64,000 bases of DNA from the NCBI RefSeq assembly GCF_051380875.1, contig NZ_JBNYXW010000008.1:186001-250000 (forward strand), written 5' to 3'. Position 1 is the stretch's first letter; every line of letters starts with the position of its first letter. Origin of the DNA: Janthinobacterium sp051380875. GTDB lineage: Bacteria; Pseudomonadota; Gammaproteobacteria; Burkholderiales; Burkholderiaceae_D. Shown in pieces: positions 44,367 through 52,723 of the stretch. Position numbers and translations under genes: made by a program. The notes under the pieces were generated by a model, which saw only the letters and a program-made list of their open reading frames with translations, made no database searches and was not told the origin of the DNA.

Positions 44367-45361
44367 TGTGGTGGTCAAGTAATTTCGGACACAACAATAG
44401 GTTCGCGTGCTGCCATTTTCCGTTCATAGACGGTGGGTGGCAGATTGCCCAATGCTGAATTGATACGCTTGCAGTTGTAGAAGCCGACGATGTAATCGGT
44501 GATGTCGGCCTTTGCTTCGGCATGGTTGGCATATTGGCGCTGCCAGACGCGCTCCATTTTCAAGTTCAGGAAGAAGCGTTCGGCCACGGCGTTATCCCAG
44601 CAGTTTCCCTTACGGCTCATGCTGCAAACGAAGCCATGCCGGGCCAGCATGTCCTGGTACAGCGCGCTGGCATATTGGCTGCCCCGATCCGAATGCACGA
44701 TCAATCCCGGCGCCGGCTGTCGTTGCCCGATGGCCATGCTTAATGCATCGCAGACCAGCTTGGCAGGCATGCTCGGCACCATCGCCCAACCGACCACTTT
44801 GCGCGCGTACAGGTCCAGCACGGTGGCAAGGTACAGCCATCCGGCGCCGGTCCAAATGTAGGTGATGTCGCTGACGTAGGCGAGATTTGGCGCGGCCGGA
44901 TTGAATTGCCGGTTCAGCACATTGGCAGCGACCGGCAAGCCGTATTTGCTGTCTGTCGTATGCACAAATTTGCGCTTCCAGACCGGCTTCAAAGCCGCCT
45001 GGCGCATCAGACGGCGCACCTTGTAGCGTCCGATGCGCAAACCTGCGTTGGCCATGGCCGTGACCAGTCGGCGGCTTCCATAGCTCTGATGGCTTGCCAT
45101 GAATGCCGCCGTCAAGTGAACGCTCGCCTTGCATACCGCCGGTTTGGCAGAGCGGTGTTGCGCCTCGTAAAAGCCAGATCGACTCACGGCCAAAACCTCG
45201 CAGCTTTGTTGCACCGGAATGGCCTCCTTTTGCAGCTGGCGAATGACCGTATAGATCATTTCATTTCGCGGGCAAAGAAGACGCGCTATGTCATGCTGGT
45301 AAAGGACGCTCATCGGCCGAATTTTGGAATGCCCGATCCGCCTTTCCTGATTGATGAACAA
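44367..45361 (-). mobile_element. IS3-family remnant: orfB only
   Basis: One end starts at about 44367 (TGTGGTGGTCAAG). The transposase orfB is intact, but the orfA part and the far inverted repeat are missing: no complement of the left end is found up to 45480. It is thus a truncated copy, unlikely to move by itself. Confidence 0.7.
44375..45361 (-). CDS. IS3-family transposase OrfB (orfA lost)
   Basis: A 328-residue frame with an HTH-like N-terminal region (IRQLQKEAIPVQQSCEVL, then AVSRSGFYEAQ) and a DDE core: Asp in YVSDITYIW, Asp in VHSDRGSQYAS, Glu in NAVAERFFLNLK. The true start is probably MIYTVIRQL near 45260, since residues before it are not typical. Without OrfA it should be inactive. 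Confidence 0.8.
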   Translation of the reverse strand: MFINQERRIGHSKIRPMSVLYQHDIARLLCPRNEMIYTVIRQLQKEAIPVQQSCEVLAVSRSGFYEAQHRSAKPAVCKASVHLTAAFMASHQSYGSRRLVTAMANAGLRIGRYKVRRLMRQAALKPVWKRKFVHTTDSKYGLPVAANVLNRQFNPAAPNLAYVSDITYIWTGAGWLYLATVLDLYARKVVGWAMVPSMPAKLVCDALSMAIGQRQPAPGLIVHSDRGSQYASALYQDMLARHGFVCSMSRKGNCWDNAVAERFFLNLKMERVWQRQYANHAEAKADITDYIVGFYNCKRINSALGNLPPTVYERKMAAREPIVVSEIT

Positions 45362-45457
45362 TCCCTCGAAAAATCAAGATTTCTGGGCCACTCGGCTGCC
45401 CCCACGCCACCCGCACTGACAGCTATCAAAATATTAAGATTAATAGAATTTAATATG

Positions 45458-45487
45458 TTGACATAATTAACCTTGCGATAATATTAT
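45458..45487 (+). promoter_or_regulatory. sigma-70-like promoter of the tyrosinase operon
   Basis: A perfect TTGACA (45458-45463), an 18-nt spacer and TATTAT (45482-45487), 54 nt before the first gene. It is the strongest promoter match seen in the window. The rest of the 179-bp gap after the IS3 remnant holds no gene. Confidence 0.6.
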
Positions 45488-45540
45488 CAATCCATTCTGT
45501 GGACGCAATATCAACTGCATTTCCTTGTTAGGGGAAGCCC

Positions 45541-46650
45541 ATGATGTCGAAGCTCATAACTACGGCTCGTGCTGCATTGCTCATGGCCGTGATCCATGCC
45601 GGGATGGCCAATGCGCAGCACGTCAACCCCAAACAGGACATTGTGGACGCAGCCAAGGACGAGACTACCCTCAACGAAGCCATTGCTGCGAAAAATAAGT
45701 CGGAAGCGACGCTCGCAGCATCCGAATTTCCGGCATTTCCCGATGGGTTTGGCAAAGCGGGAACTGTGACCGTCGACGCGGCCGACCGCGACAAATTTCA
45801 CGTAACCGCAAGGACGGCAGAGTCGTTTAAGAAAGCAGCCCAGGCGCTCGCCGCCACCCTGCCTGCGGCGAAAGCCGGGAAAATGAGCATCCTGCTGACC
45901 GATGCGGACCGTAATGCCGTCGCTGTCTACTTCAAGGAAAGCCAACGGATCGGTGCCATCACCAAGGATATGTGCGCGCTGGTCAACGACAAGGCGCTCA
46001 TCAAGCCGGAAGCGTTCGGCCCTGAACTGATCGGGGTGGGCAGCCTGCTCAACGAGATCGCGCAGTTCGCTAAGTTGTTTCGCACTGATAAGAGCATCTC
46101 TTTTACCAGCACCGATCTGGCCGACGACATCCTGTTCGATCTGCTCGCCGTCGCGGCCAGTGACAAGTTGATCTACCCTGCGGGCGGAATCGATGCACTG
46201 CTCGACGGCAGCTATGCGACCGAATTCGCGAAAGCAGTGCGCACCATGACACAGTGCCGGGCGGCGCCGCCCAAAGCGCCGATCACTTCAGACAAGGACA
46301 AGGCGACCGTGGCCGCAGTCGACGCGCTGGCAACCGAGCTGGCTAGCGCCGATACGGTCACCAGACAGCCGATACTGTTGTCGGCACTGCGTGGTGAACT
46401 GGTGCAAAACTCGCTCGCCTCCGCCAATGCCTTCCTCAGCGTCAAAGTGGCGGCCAAAGGTGGCGCTTCCCTCAAAACGTCGAGCATCTGGCGGAGCGAC
46501 CGGCTCTACGCAGCCGGCGGCGTCGTTGTCGCCTATCGCCTGACCGAGAAGGGTGACCCCGGCCAGGGCAATGTCATCGTTCCCAAAGTGCTCATAGCGG
46601 ACGTCATCACCCAGGAGACGGAATTCGTTCAAGTACCGCTAGGCAAATAA
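45541..46650 (+). CDS. exported protein of unknown function, first gene of the tyrosinase operon
   Basis: A 369-residue protein with a Sec signal peptide (MMSKLITTARAALLMA… ending GMANA-Q), so periplasmic or secreted. The mature part is Ala/Lys/Asp-rich and predicted soluble, with few cysteines. I do not recognise a family. The tight link to a tyrosinase and a protease suggests a partner, carrier or substrate role, such as a copper or folding helper like the Streptomyces tyrosinase caddie; no likeness to the caddie is visible. GGGGAAG lies upstream of the start. Confidence 0.78.
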   Translation: MMSKLITTARAALLMAVIHAGMANAQHVNPKQDIVDAAKDETTLNEAIAAKNKSEATLAASEFPAFPDGFGKAGTVTVDAADRDKFHVTARTAESFKKAAQALAATLPAAKAGKMSILLTDADRNAVAVYFKESQRIGAITKDMCALVNDKALIKPEAFGPELIGVGSLLNEIAQFAKLFRTDKSISFTSTDLADDILFDLLAVAASDKLIYPAGGIDALLDGSYATEFAKAVRTMTQCRAAPPKAPITSDKDKATVAAVDALATELASADTVTRQPILLSALRGELVQNSLASANAFLSVKVAAKGGASLKTSSIWRSDRLYAAGGVVVAYRLTEKGDPGQGNVIVPKVLIADVITQETEFVQVPLGK

Positions 46651-46668
46651 CAAAAAAAGGGGTAGGCC

Positions 46669-48084
46669 ATGGCCACGACGCGCAGGCAGTTCGTAGCGAA
46701 GGGATTCGGATATGCGGCCGGGGCGTCGCTCCTTTCGCTGGTCGGCGAGCGCGTCAGCGCTGGCGCCGGGCCGGCGCCAAGCGCCCCACCTGTCGCCCGC
46801 CGCGTCTCGATCGAGAAGATCGCGCCAGCGCAACTGGCGAAGATCGAGGCCGTGGTCGGCGACATGATGGCGCGCTCGGCTAAGGATCCGCGCGACCCGA
46901 GCGGCTGGCTCGTCAACGCCGATCCGCACCGCGAGTTCTGCGCCGCGCCAGGAACGGGCGGCCTGGCGCAAATCCATTTCTGCTACTGGTTTCTCCCATG
47001 GCACCGCGCCTATCTTGCCGTCCTCGATCGCAAGCTGCGTGCCTTGAGCGGGGATCCGAGTTTGTCTTTCCCGTACTGGAACTGGTCATCGACGCGCCGG
47101 CTGCCGGCAGCGTTGACACAGCAGGGCAGTCCGCTGGCGCACGCCGTACGGTTCACGCCCGCCCGCGCGCTGGCGCCGGACGAAGTCGACTATTTCAAAG
47201 ACGATCCGGTGCTCAGCGCGCTCGGCGTCGCCGCGCTCAGTGCGACCAAGTTCGTCGCGCACGCTACATCCGACCCCATTGCGCTTGCACGTGAGATGAG
47301 GGACAGCATCGGCGGACTCGTGCGGCCTAATGCCATCAACGTCTATCGTAACAGCCGCATGGAAGACTCACCGCACGGTCCGGTCCATGGTTATGTTGGC
47401 GGCGTCAGCGCGACCAACAAGCTGGGTGACATGACCGACTTTGCCACCGCCGCCCGCGACCCGGCGTTCTTTGCCCATCACGGCAACTTGGACCGGCTGT
47501 GGGAAATCTGGCGCAGCAAGCCGGCCAACCGTGCCAAGGAACCGACTACATCCGATTTTCTCGACCACGTGTTCGCCTTCCCCTGGATAGATGGCACGAC
47601 GATGCAGATCAGCGTGGCTGACACGCTCGACACGGCCAAGCTGGGCTACACGTACGACAACCTCAATGTCTTCGAGGATGTCGCCCCAGCTTTCGTGCCC
47701 GAGGCCTCGCCAACCAAGCTGCCGCCGATCGTCGACACCATGGTCAAGCTACCGCCCAAACCGGAGAAGACAAACGACGGTCCGCCGCGCTATCTGCTGG
47801 TCCTTGAGAACCTCGCCTCGCCAAATCGGCCGCTGTCGGCCGGCGTGTATCTGTCGCCTCGCTTGGGCGGCCCTAGCGTTCTCGTCGGTTCGGTCAGCGT
47901 CGTCGCCAGCGGCAATGCCATCAAGCCGATCAATCCCGTGCTGGTGTTCGATATCACTGCTGCCGTCCAGGCCCTGCAGTCAACCGATTATCGCATCCAA
48001 GTCATTCCCAATGAGCTCGGGAACGAAACAAAGCGGCCTTATCAACCCTTGCGCTTCAAGCGCGCATTCGTGATCGCGCCATGA
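46669..48084 (+). CDS. Tat-exported tyrosinase/polyphenol oxidase, plant-like
   Basis: A 471-residue type-3 copper oxidase that would oxidise phenols to quinones outside the cytoplasm. A twin-arginine signal (TTRRQFVAKGFGYAAG) exports the folded, copper-loaded enzyme. The CuA ligands are His87 (DPHREFC), His103 and His112 (IHFCYWFLPWHRAYL). Cys91 sits where plant enzymes form a Cys-His thioether. The CuB ligands are in HGPVHGYVGG and FFAHHGNLDRLWEIW. A C-terminal beta domain (about 365-471) resembles the plant PPO tail that shields the active site until cut. Starts 18 nt after the upstream gene and overlaps the protease gene by 4 nt. Confidence 0.9.
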   Translation: MATTRRQFVAKGFGYAAGASLLSLVGERVSAGAGPAPSAPPVARRVSIEKIAPAQLAKIEAVVGDMMARSAKDPRDPSGWLVNADPHREFCAAPGTGGLAQIHFCYWFLPWHRAYLAVLDRKLRALSGDPSLSFPYWNWSSTRRLPAALTQQGSPLAHAVRFTPARALAPDEVDYFKDDPVLSALGVAALSATKFVAHATSDPIALAREMRDSIGGLVRPNAINVYRNSRMEDSPHGPVHGYVGGVSATNKLGDMTDFATAARDPAFFAHHGNLDRLWEIWRSKPANRAKEPTTSDFLDHVFAFPWIDGTTMQISVADTLDTAKLGYTYDNLNVFEDVAPAFVPEASPTKLPPIVDTMVKLPPKPEKTNDGPPRYLLVLENLASPNRPLSAGVYLSPRLGGPSVLVGSVSVVASGNAIKPINPVLVFDITAAVQALQSTDYRIQVIPNELGNETKRPYQPLRFKRAFVIAP

Positions 48085-49412
48085 AATCTCCTCAACTTAG
48101 CTTGCTCGCCGCGCTCGTGGTCGGCTGGTACGGTGCCCCCGCCATCGGCCAAGTCAAGTCAGACGGCTACGTGTCGACGGGCGTGCTGAAAGAGCAAATC
48201 GACTTCAAGAAGTCGGTCAAGAACCTGACGTCCGTCGAGCATGGTGCCATTGCCAACGTCGACGCTCAGACTCTAAAAATGGCGCCGCTTCTGGGCTCCA
48301 ACGGGAACGCGCCTGTCACCGAGCTGCGGCCGAGCGACATCCCGCCGGTGGCGCTGTCGAAAACGCTCATGCGCTTGAGCGACCAGCAGCGCTCGACGGT
48401 GTCGGTGTTGATGCAGGATGATATCGCACGACTGACGATGCAGCTCGCCGAGCTGCTGGCGAAAGACGCCAAGACGCCGACCGATCTCGAAGTTATCGAT
48501 GAGCTCAACAAGACACTGACGGTCAAGCGTCAGGCGCGCGATTTTACGCTAGGAAACCCGACCGTCGTTAGCAACGCCGCCGCCGAATCATTCACCAACA
48601 CCAGCAATCCATTCTTTTTAATTTGTGGGAACACGCTGTGGACACGAAACGACCCGCTGCGCTGGGTAGATATGGTGACGCCGCAGCGTAACGCGCTCAT
48701 CGAGGCTGGCAAGAGCGTTGGCCTGCTGTCGGTGAAAGACCGGCCAGCCGGCACGGCCTTTGTCGTGGGCAAGAGCCATGTGATCACGAACATGCATGTG
48801 GTGCAAATCATCGCGGACTTCGATGAGAAAGCGAGGCTCTGGCGAGTCAAGCCTGACGTCAAAATCAAATTCAATGCGGAGTATCCATTGGGCGCCGCCG
48901 GCAATTGTCCGGTCGACCCGGTCCCCACCACGTATTTCGTGAATGGCGTCTTCGCCGTGCCGCCAAAGGACGATAAAGATGACGTCGCGATCCTGCTTAC
49001 GTCGACCGACGCACAGTTTCCCAAGCCGCTGAAAGTGCATAAGCGCGACCCCAAGCAGTACGCAGGGAATATGGTCGTGGCCATCATTGGTTACCCTGGG
49101 CCGCCATCGGACATGACGCCGTCTGAACAGATCCAGTTCTTCTCCACGCCAGACAAAGAAACTCCGCAGTTCGTGTATAAGCGCCTGTCCGAAGGGTTTA
49201 GCGGTGATGACGCTGTCACGTCCGAAGGCTTTTTTGTGCATAAGGCGAATACGGCTGGCGGGAATTCAGGAAGTCCGATCTTCGACCTCAAGAATGGCGA
49301 GGTGGTCGGCATTCACGTCGCCGGCCGCGACCGTTTCAACTCTGTGATGGGCTACAACCTTGGCCTCGTCGGCGAACGGGTTGCGAATCTGATCCAAAAG
49401 GCTGGGCTCTAA
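48081..49412 (+). CDS. exported trypsin-like serine protease
   Basis: A 443-residue protein. After a signal peptide (about 1-22) and a 200-residue helical N-terminal region of unknown role comes a chymotrypsin-fold domain. The triad reads His239 (VITNMHVV), Asp301 (KDDVAIL) and Ser396 (GGNSGSPIF). The ATGA overlap with the tyrosinase gene shows translational coupling. Inference: it could cut the tyrosinase C-terminal domain to activate it, or process the first operon product. It could also simply be an unrelated secreted protease. Confidence 0.87.
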   Translation: MKSPQLSLLAALVVGWYGAPAIGQVKSDGYVSTGVLKEQIDFKKSVKNLTSVEHGAIANVDAQTLKMAPLLGSNGNAPVTELRPSDIPPVALSKTLMRLSDQQRSTVSVLMQDDIARLTMQLAELLAKDAKTPTDLEVIDELNKTLTVKRQARDFTLGNPTVVSNAAAESFTNTSNPFFLICGNTLWTRNDPLRWVDMVTPQRNALIEAGKSVGLLSVKDRPAGTAFVVGKSHVITNMHVVQIIADFDEKARLWRVKPDVKIKFNAEYPLGAAGNCPVDPVPTTYFVNGVFAVPPKDDKDDVAILLTSTDAQFPKPLKVHKRDPKQYAGNMVVAIIGYPGPPSDMTPSEQIQFFSTPDKETPQFVYKRLSEGFSGDDAVTSEGFFVHKANTAGGNSGSPIFDLKNGEVVGIHVAGRDRFNSVMGYNLGLVGERVANLIQKAGL

Positions 49413-49549
49413 ATTGCATCCGCCAGGCAGGAGCGCTGGCCGTGGCCGCAAAAGCAACTCTTGCTCAGACGTTTTCAGGGGTAATCCCCCCACCAAATGA
49501 GCGCGTTTAAAAGGAGAATTTTCCAAACTCAGATTTTTGAAAGTTCTGC

Positions 49550-49816
49550 ATGAAAACGTCCCGTTTTACCGATAGCCAGATCATCGCCATCCTCAAGCAA
49601 GCCGAAGCTGGCTCCCCTGTCCCTGAGCTGTGCCGCGAGCATGGCATCAGCAACGCCACCTTTTACAAGTGGCGCTCCAAGTTCGGCGGCATGGACGCCT
49701 CGCTGATGGCCCGCATGAAGGAGCTGGAGGACGAGAACCGGCGCCTGAAGAAGATGTATGCCGAAGAACGTTTGAAGGCCGAGATAGTCGCGGAGGCCCT
49801 CACAAAAAAGTGGTAG
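49550..49816 (+). CDS. IS3-family transposase OrfA
   Basis: An 88-residue DNA-binding protein: a HTH region (DSQIIAILKQAEAGSPVPEL, then CREHGISNATFYKWR) followed by a leucine-zipper-like coiled coil (ELEDENRRLKKMYAEERLK). Near its end AAAAAAG (49804-49810) is a standard -1 slippery site for making the OrfAB fusion. Confidence 0.92.
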   Translation: MKTSRFTDSQIIAILKQAEAGSPVPELCREHGISNATFYKWRSKFGGMDASLMARMKELEDENRRLKKMYAEERLKAEIVAEALTKKW

Positions 49817-50637
49817 CGCCATCTCAACGGCGGGAGATGGCGCAATGGGCGGTGGCCCAGCGCTCAGCCACAATCGGACTGGCCTGCCAGGCGTTTGGCA
49901 TCAGCCAGACCTGCTATCGCTATCGTGCCAAGCTCGATGCGGAAAACGCCATCGTGGCCAACTGGCTGGTGCGCCTGACCAACAATCAGCGCAACTGGGG
50001 CTTCGGCCTATGCTTCCTGTATTTGCGTAACGTGAAGGGATTTAAATGGAACCACAAGCGCGTCTACAGGATCTATCGCGAGCTGGAACTGAATCTGCGG
50101 ATCAAGCCGCGCCATCGTCTGGTGCGGGAGAAGCCGCTGCCGTTGGCAGTGCCCACGCAGATCAACGACACTTGGTCGATGGACTTCATGCATGACCAAT
50201 TGGCCGATGGCCGTAGCATCCGGTTGTTCAACATGATCGACGATTACAACCGTGAGGGGCTCGGCATTGAGGTCGATTTTTCGCTGCCGTCCGAGCGTGT
50301 CATCCGCTCCCTCGACAGGATCATCGAATGGCGTGGCAAACCCCAGGTCATTCGCTGCGATAACGGCCCGGAGTACATCAGCGCCGTGACGTTGGCTTGG
50401 GCGGCAAAGCACGGAATCCGCATCAACTTCATCCAGCCCGGACAGCCGCAGCAGAACGCCTATGTCGAACGCTACAACCGCACTGTGCGCTACGACTGGC
50501 TGGCTCATCACCTGTTTGAAACGCTCGATGAAATCCAGGATTTTGCAACCCGCTGGCTGTGGACTTACAATCACGACCGGCCCAACATGGCACTTGACGG
50601 CATCACACCAAAACAGAAACTCACCCTGGCCGCTTAA
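49813..50637 (+). CDS. IS3-family transposase OrfB (by -1 frameshift from OrfA)
   Basis: A DDE integrase-type catalytic domain read in the -1 frame after OrfA; the frame is open from 49630. The triad is visible as Asp in WSMDFMHDQL, Asp in IRCDNGPEY and Glu in NAYVERYNRT. The intact frame suggests the element may be functional. It has no start of its own that is clearly used. Confidence 0.88.
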   Translation, partial: VAPSQRREMAQWAVAQRSATIGLACQAFGISQTCYRYRAKLDAENAIVANWLVRLTNNQRNWGFGLCFLYLRNVKGFKWNHKRVYRIYRELELNLRIKPRHRLVREKPLPLAVPTQINDTWSMDFMHDQLADGRSIRLFNMIDDYNREGLGIEVDFSLPSERVIRSLDRIIEWRGKPQVIRCDNGPEYISAVTLAWAAKHGIRINFIQPGQPQQNAYVERYNRTVRYDWLAHHLFETLDEIQDFATRWLWTYNHDRPNMALDGITPKQKLTLAA

Positions 50638-50684
50638 CCTCTACTTTTAGCGTGCTCTAAAAATGGGGGGATTACCGGATTACC

Positions 50685-51848
50685 CTACAACTTGGCTAAC
50701 CGTTCAAGTGCAGTATTCAGTGTTTCGTCTTTCTTGGCAAAGCAGAAACGCACCACGCGCTGGTCAAAGCCATTGCCGTAAAACGCCGACATCGGAATGG
50801 CCGCCACGCCGATGTCGGTGGTGAGCCATTTGCAGAACTCGGTCTCGCTCAAATCACTTACAGCAGAGATGTCAACGCATTGGAAATAAGTGCCTTCGCT
50901 GGGTAGCAATTTGAACTTGGTGCGCGCGAGTCCTTCGCGGAACAGGTCGCGCTTACGCTGGTAGAAGACGGGCAGGCTTAGATACGGTTGAGGGTTAGCC
51001 ATGTAAGACGCCAGCCCGTATTGCACGGGGGTGTTGACTGTAAAAACATTGAATTGATGCACCTTGCGAAATTCGGCGCTCAGCGAAGCGGGTGCCGCCA
51101 CATAGCCAACTTTCCAGCCGGTCACATGATACGTCTTGCCAAAACTTGATACGACGAAAGACCTCGCCGCCAGCCTTGGAAAGCAAGCGACGCTTTGATG
51201 TTGTAGGCCATCATAAACGGTATGCTCATAAACCTCATCACTAATAACGAGTACGTCAGTGGCCGCCAGAATGTCTTGCAGTTTGAGCATGTCGACTTTG
51301 GTCCAGACCGTGGCGCTGGGGTTGTGCGGTGAGTTGACGATGATGGCGCGGGTATTGGCGGTAATAGCGGCTGAGATTTTTTCAAAGTCGGGCCTAAAGG
51401 TACCGGGCGTTAATGGCACACGCACCGGTACGCCGCCTGCCAATTCGATATTGGGGACGTAACTGTCGTAGCAAGGCTCAAGCACGATCACTTCGTCACC
51501 CGCATGAACCACGGCCAGAATGATCGTTATGATGGCTTGTGTGGCGCCCGCCGTGATGGTGATCTCACTGGCAGGGTTGTAGTCGCGCCCATATAAAGCT
51601 TTTATTTTTAACGCGATGGCATCCCGCAACACCAGAACACCGGTCATGGGCGGGTATTGGTTCAAGCCTTGCTTCATCGCTTCAGTCACTACGTCTACCA
51701 GGAGTGGATCGCAATCAAAGTCAGGAAAGCCTTGCCCCAGATTGACAGCGCCTTTCTCTGCTGCTAGTGTGGACATTACCGTAAATATAGTTGTGCCAAC
51801 ATCGGGCAATTTCGTACTAAGAATAGGTGTTCGAACGTCAATACTCAT
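50685..51848 (-). CDS. PLP-dependent aminotransferase, methionine aminotransferase (YbdL) type, full length
   Basis: A 387-residue fold-type I class I/II aminotransferase. Landmarks are LGQGFPDFDCD, NQYPPMTG, INSPHNP-type VNSPHNPSATVW, and the PLP lysine in SSFGKTYHVTGWKVGY. E. coli YbdL prefers methionine, so a keto-acid/methionine exchange is likely. The codon use is less GC-rich than the backbone. It is a clear homologue of the truncated gene at 52.1-52.7 kb, in the opposite direction: the islet copy stands in for the broken resident gene. Confidence 0.9.
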   Translation of the reverse strand: MSIDVRTPILSTKLPDVGTTIFTVMSTLAAEKGAVNLGQGFPDFDCDPLLVDVVTEAMKQGLNQYPPMTGVLVLRDAIALKIKALYGRDYNPASEITITAGATQAIITIILAVVHAGDEVIVLEPCYDSYVPNIELAGGVPVRVPLTPGTFRPDFEKISAAITANTRAIIVNSPHNPSATVWTKVDMLKLQDILAATDVLVISDEVYEHTVYDGLQHQSVACFPRLAARSFVVSSFGKTYHVTGWKVGYVAAPASLSAEFRKVHQFNVFTVNTPVQYGLASYMANPQPYLSLPVFYQRKRDLFREGLARTKFKLLPSEGTYFQCVDISAVSDLSETEFCKWLTTDIGVAAIPMSAFYGNGFDQRVVRFCFAKKDETLNTALERLAKL

Positions 51849-52137
51849 GTTTGTTCTCTTTATTCATCTGGCTCACAGTATATTATGAACGAGGCACATG
51901 CAGGCCGCACCGGATGTTTTGCTTCCTCCTGATGAACCCAGCGGCTCGCCCCTGATATAGAAAGTTTGGCGCGCGGCGCTGGGAGTTCGCCACGAGGTGG
52001 TTTGAAATATGCTGACACTAGATGGAAGAATGGCCTACTTTCCATCCATCTAGTGTATGAGCACTAGATGGAACTTTATGATCAATGTTTACAATGAATT
52101 AGCATATTCATATAGTGTTCCGCTCCGTATAGATCGG
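51849..52137. other. islet right end with 12-bp direct and inverted repeats
   Basis: A gap without a gene. CACTAGATGGAA occurs at 52016-52027 and 52062-52073, and its inverse TCCATCTAGTG lies between them (52045-52055). The base composition turns AT-rich at 52074-52135, immediately before the backbone sequence of the broken aminotransferase begins. These repeats are candidates for a recombinase site or the end of a lost mobile element. Confidence 0.5.
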
Positions 52138-52680
52138 GAGCACATGGTCTACGACGGCGTGCCGCACGCCTCACTCTCGCGCGACCCTGAACTGGCGGCG
52201 CGCAGCTTCATCGTTTCCAGCTTTGGCAAGACGTATCACGTGACGGGCTGGAAAGTGGGCTATGTGGCGGCACCAAAAGCGCTGTCGGCAGAATTTCGCA
52301 AGGTGCACCAATACAATGTCTTTACCGTCAACACGCCGATGCAGCACGGTCTGGCCGGCTACATGGCTGACCCGCAGCCCTACCTGGACTTGCCCGCGTT
52401 TTACCAGCGCAAGCGCGATTTGTTCCGCGACGGCCTGGCGGGCAGCCGCTTTACCCTGCTGCCGGCCGATGGCACGTATTTCCAGTGCGTGCGCTACGAT
52501 GCCATTTCGCAAGACAGCGAGGCGCAGTTCGCCGAATGGCTGACAACGCACATCAAGGTCGCTGCCATTCCCGTGTCCGCGTTTTATGCGCAGGGCAAGG
52601 AATCGGGCATCGTGCGTTTCTGTTTTGCCAAGCAGGACGAGACCTTGCAACTGGCACTGGAGCGCCTGCGCACGATTTAA
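52138..52680 (+). pseudogene. 3' half of resident aminotransferase, 5' part lost
   Basis: From EHMVYDG on, 180 codons match the C-terminal half of the full-length enzyme at 50.7-51.8 kb: SSFGKTYHVTGWKVGYVAAP, FNVFTVNTP-type YNVFTVNTPMQHGLAGYMA, YQRKRDLFRDGL, GTYFQC and VRFCFAKQDETL. The codon use is backbone-like. The N-terminal half, with the cofactor phosphate-binding part, is absent. The frame upstream to 52057 (MSTRWNFM…) is islet sequence with no likeness. The PLP lysine is present, but the product could not fold normally. The HD-GYP gene follows 43 nt downstream. Confidence 0.85.
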
Positions 52681-52723
52681 CCTTCCTGCCCTGCCCTGGC
52701 AGCACGAAGAAACGGACAACAGC

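Larger units (their letters stand above)
49480..50676 (+). mobile_element. IS3-family insertion sequence
   Basis: About 1.2 kb with inverted ends GGTAATCCCCCCA (49480-49492) and TGGGGGGATTACC (50664-50676). It carries overlapping orfA and orfB joined by an A6G slippery site. The exact ends are uncertain by 1-3 bp and no clear target duplication is seen. It follows the protease gene by 67 bp. Confidence 0.88.
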
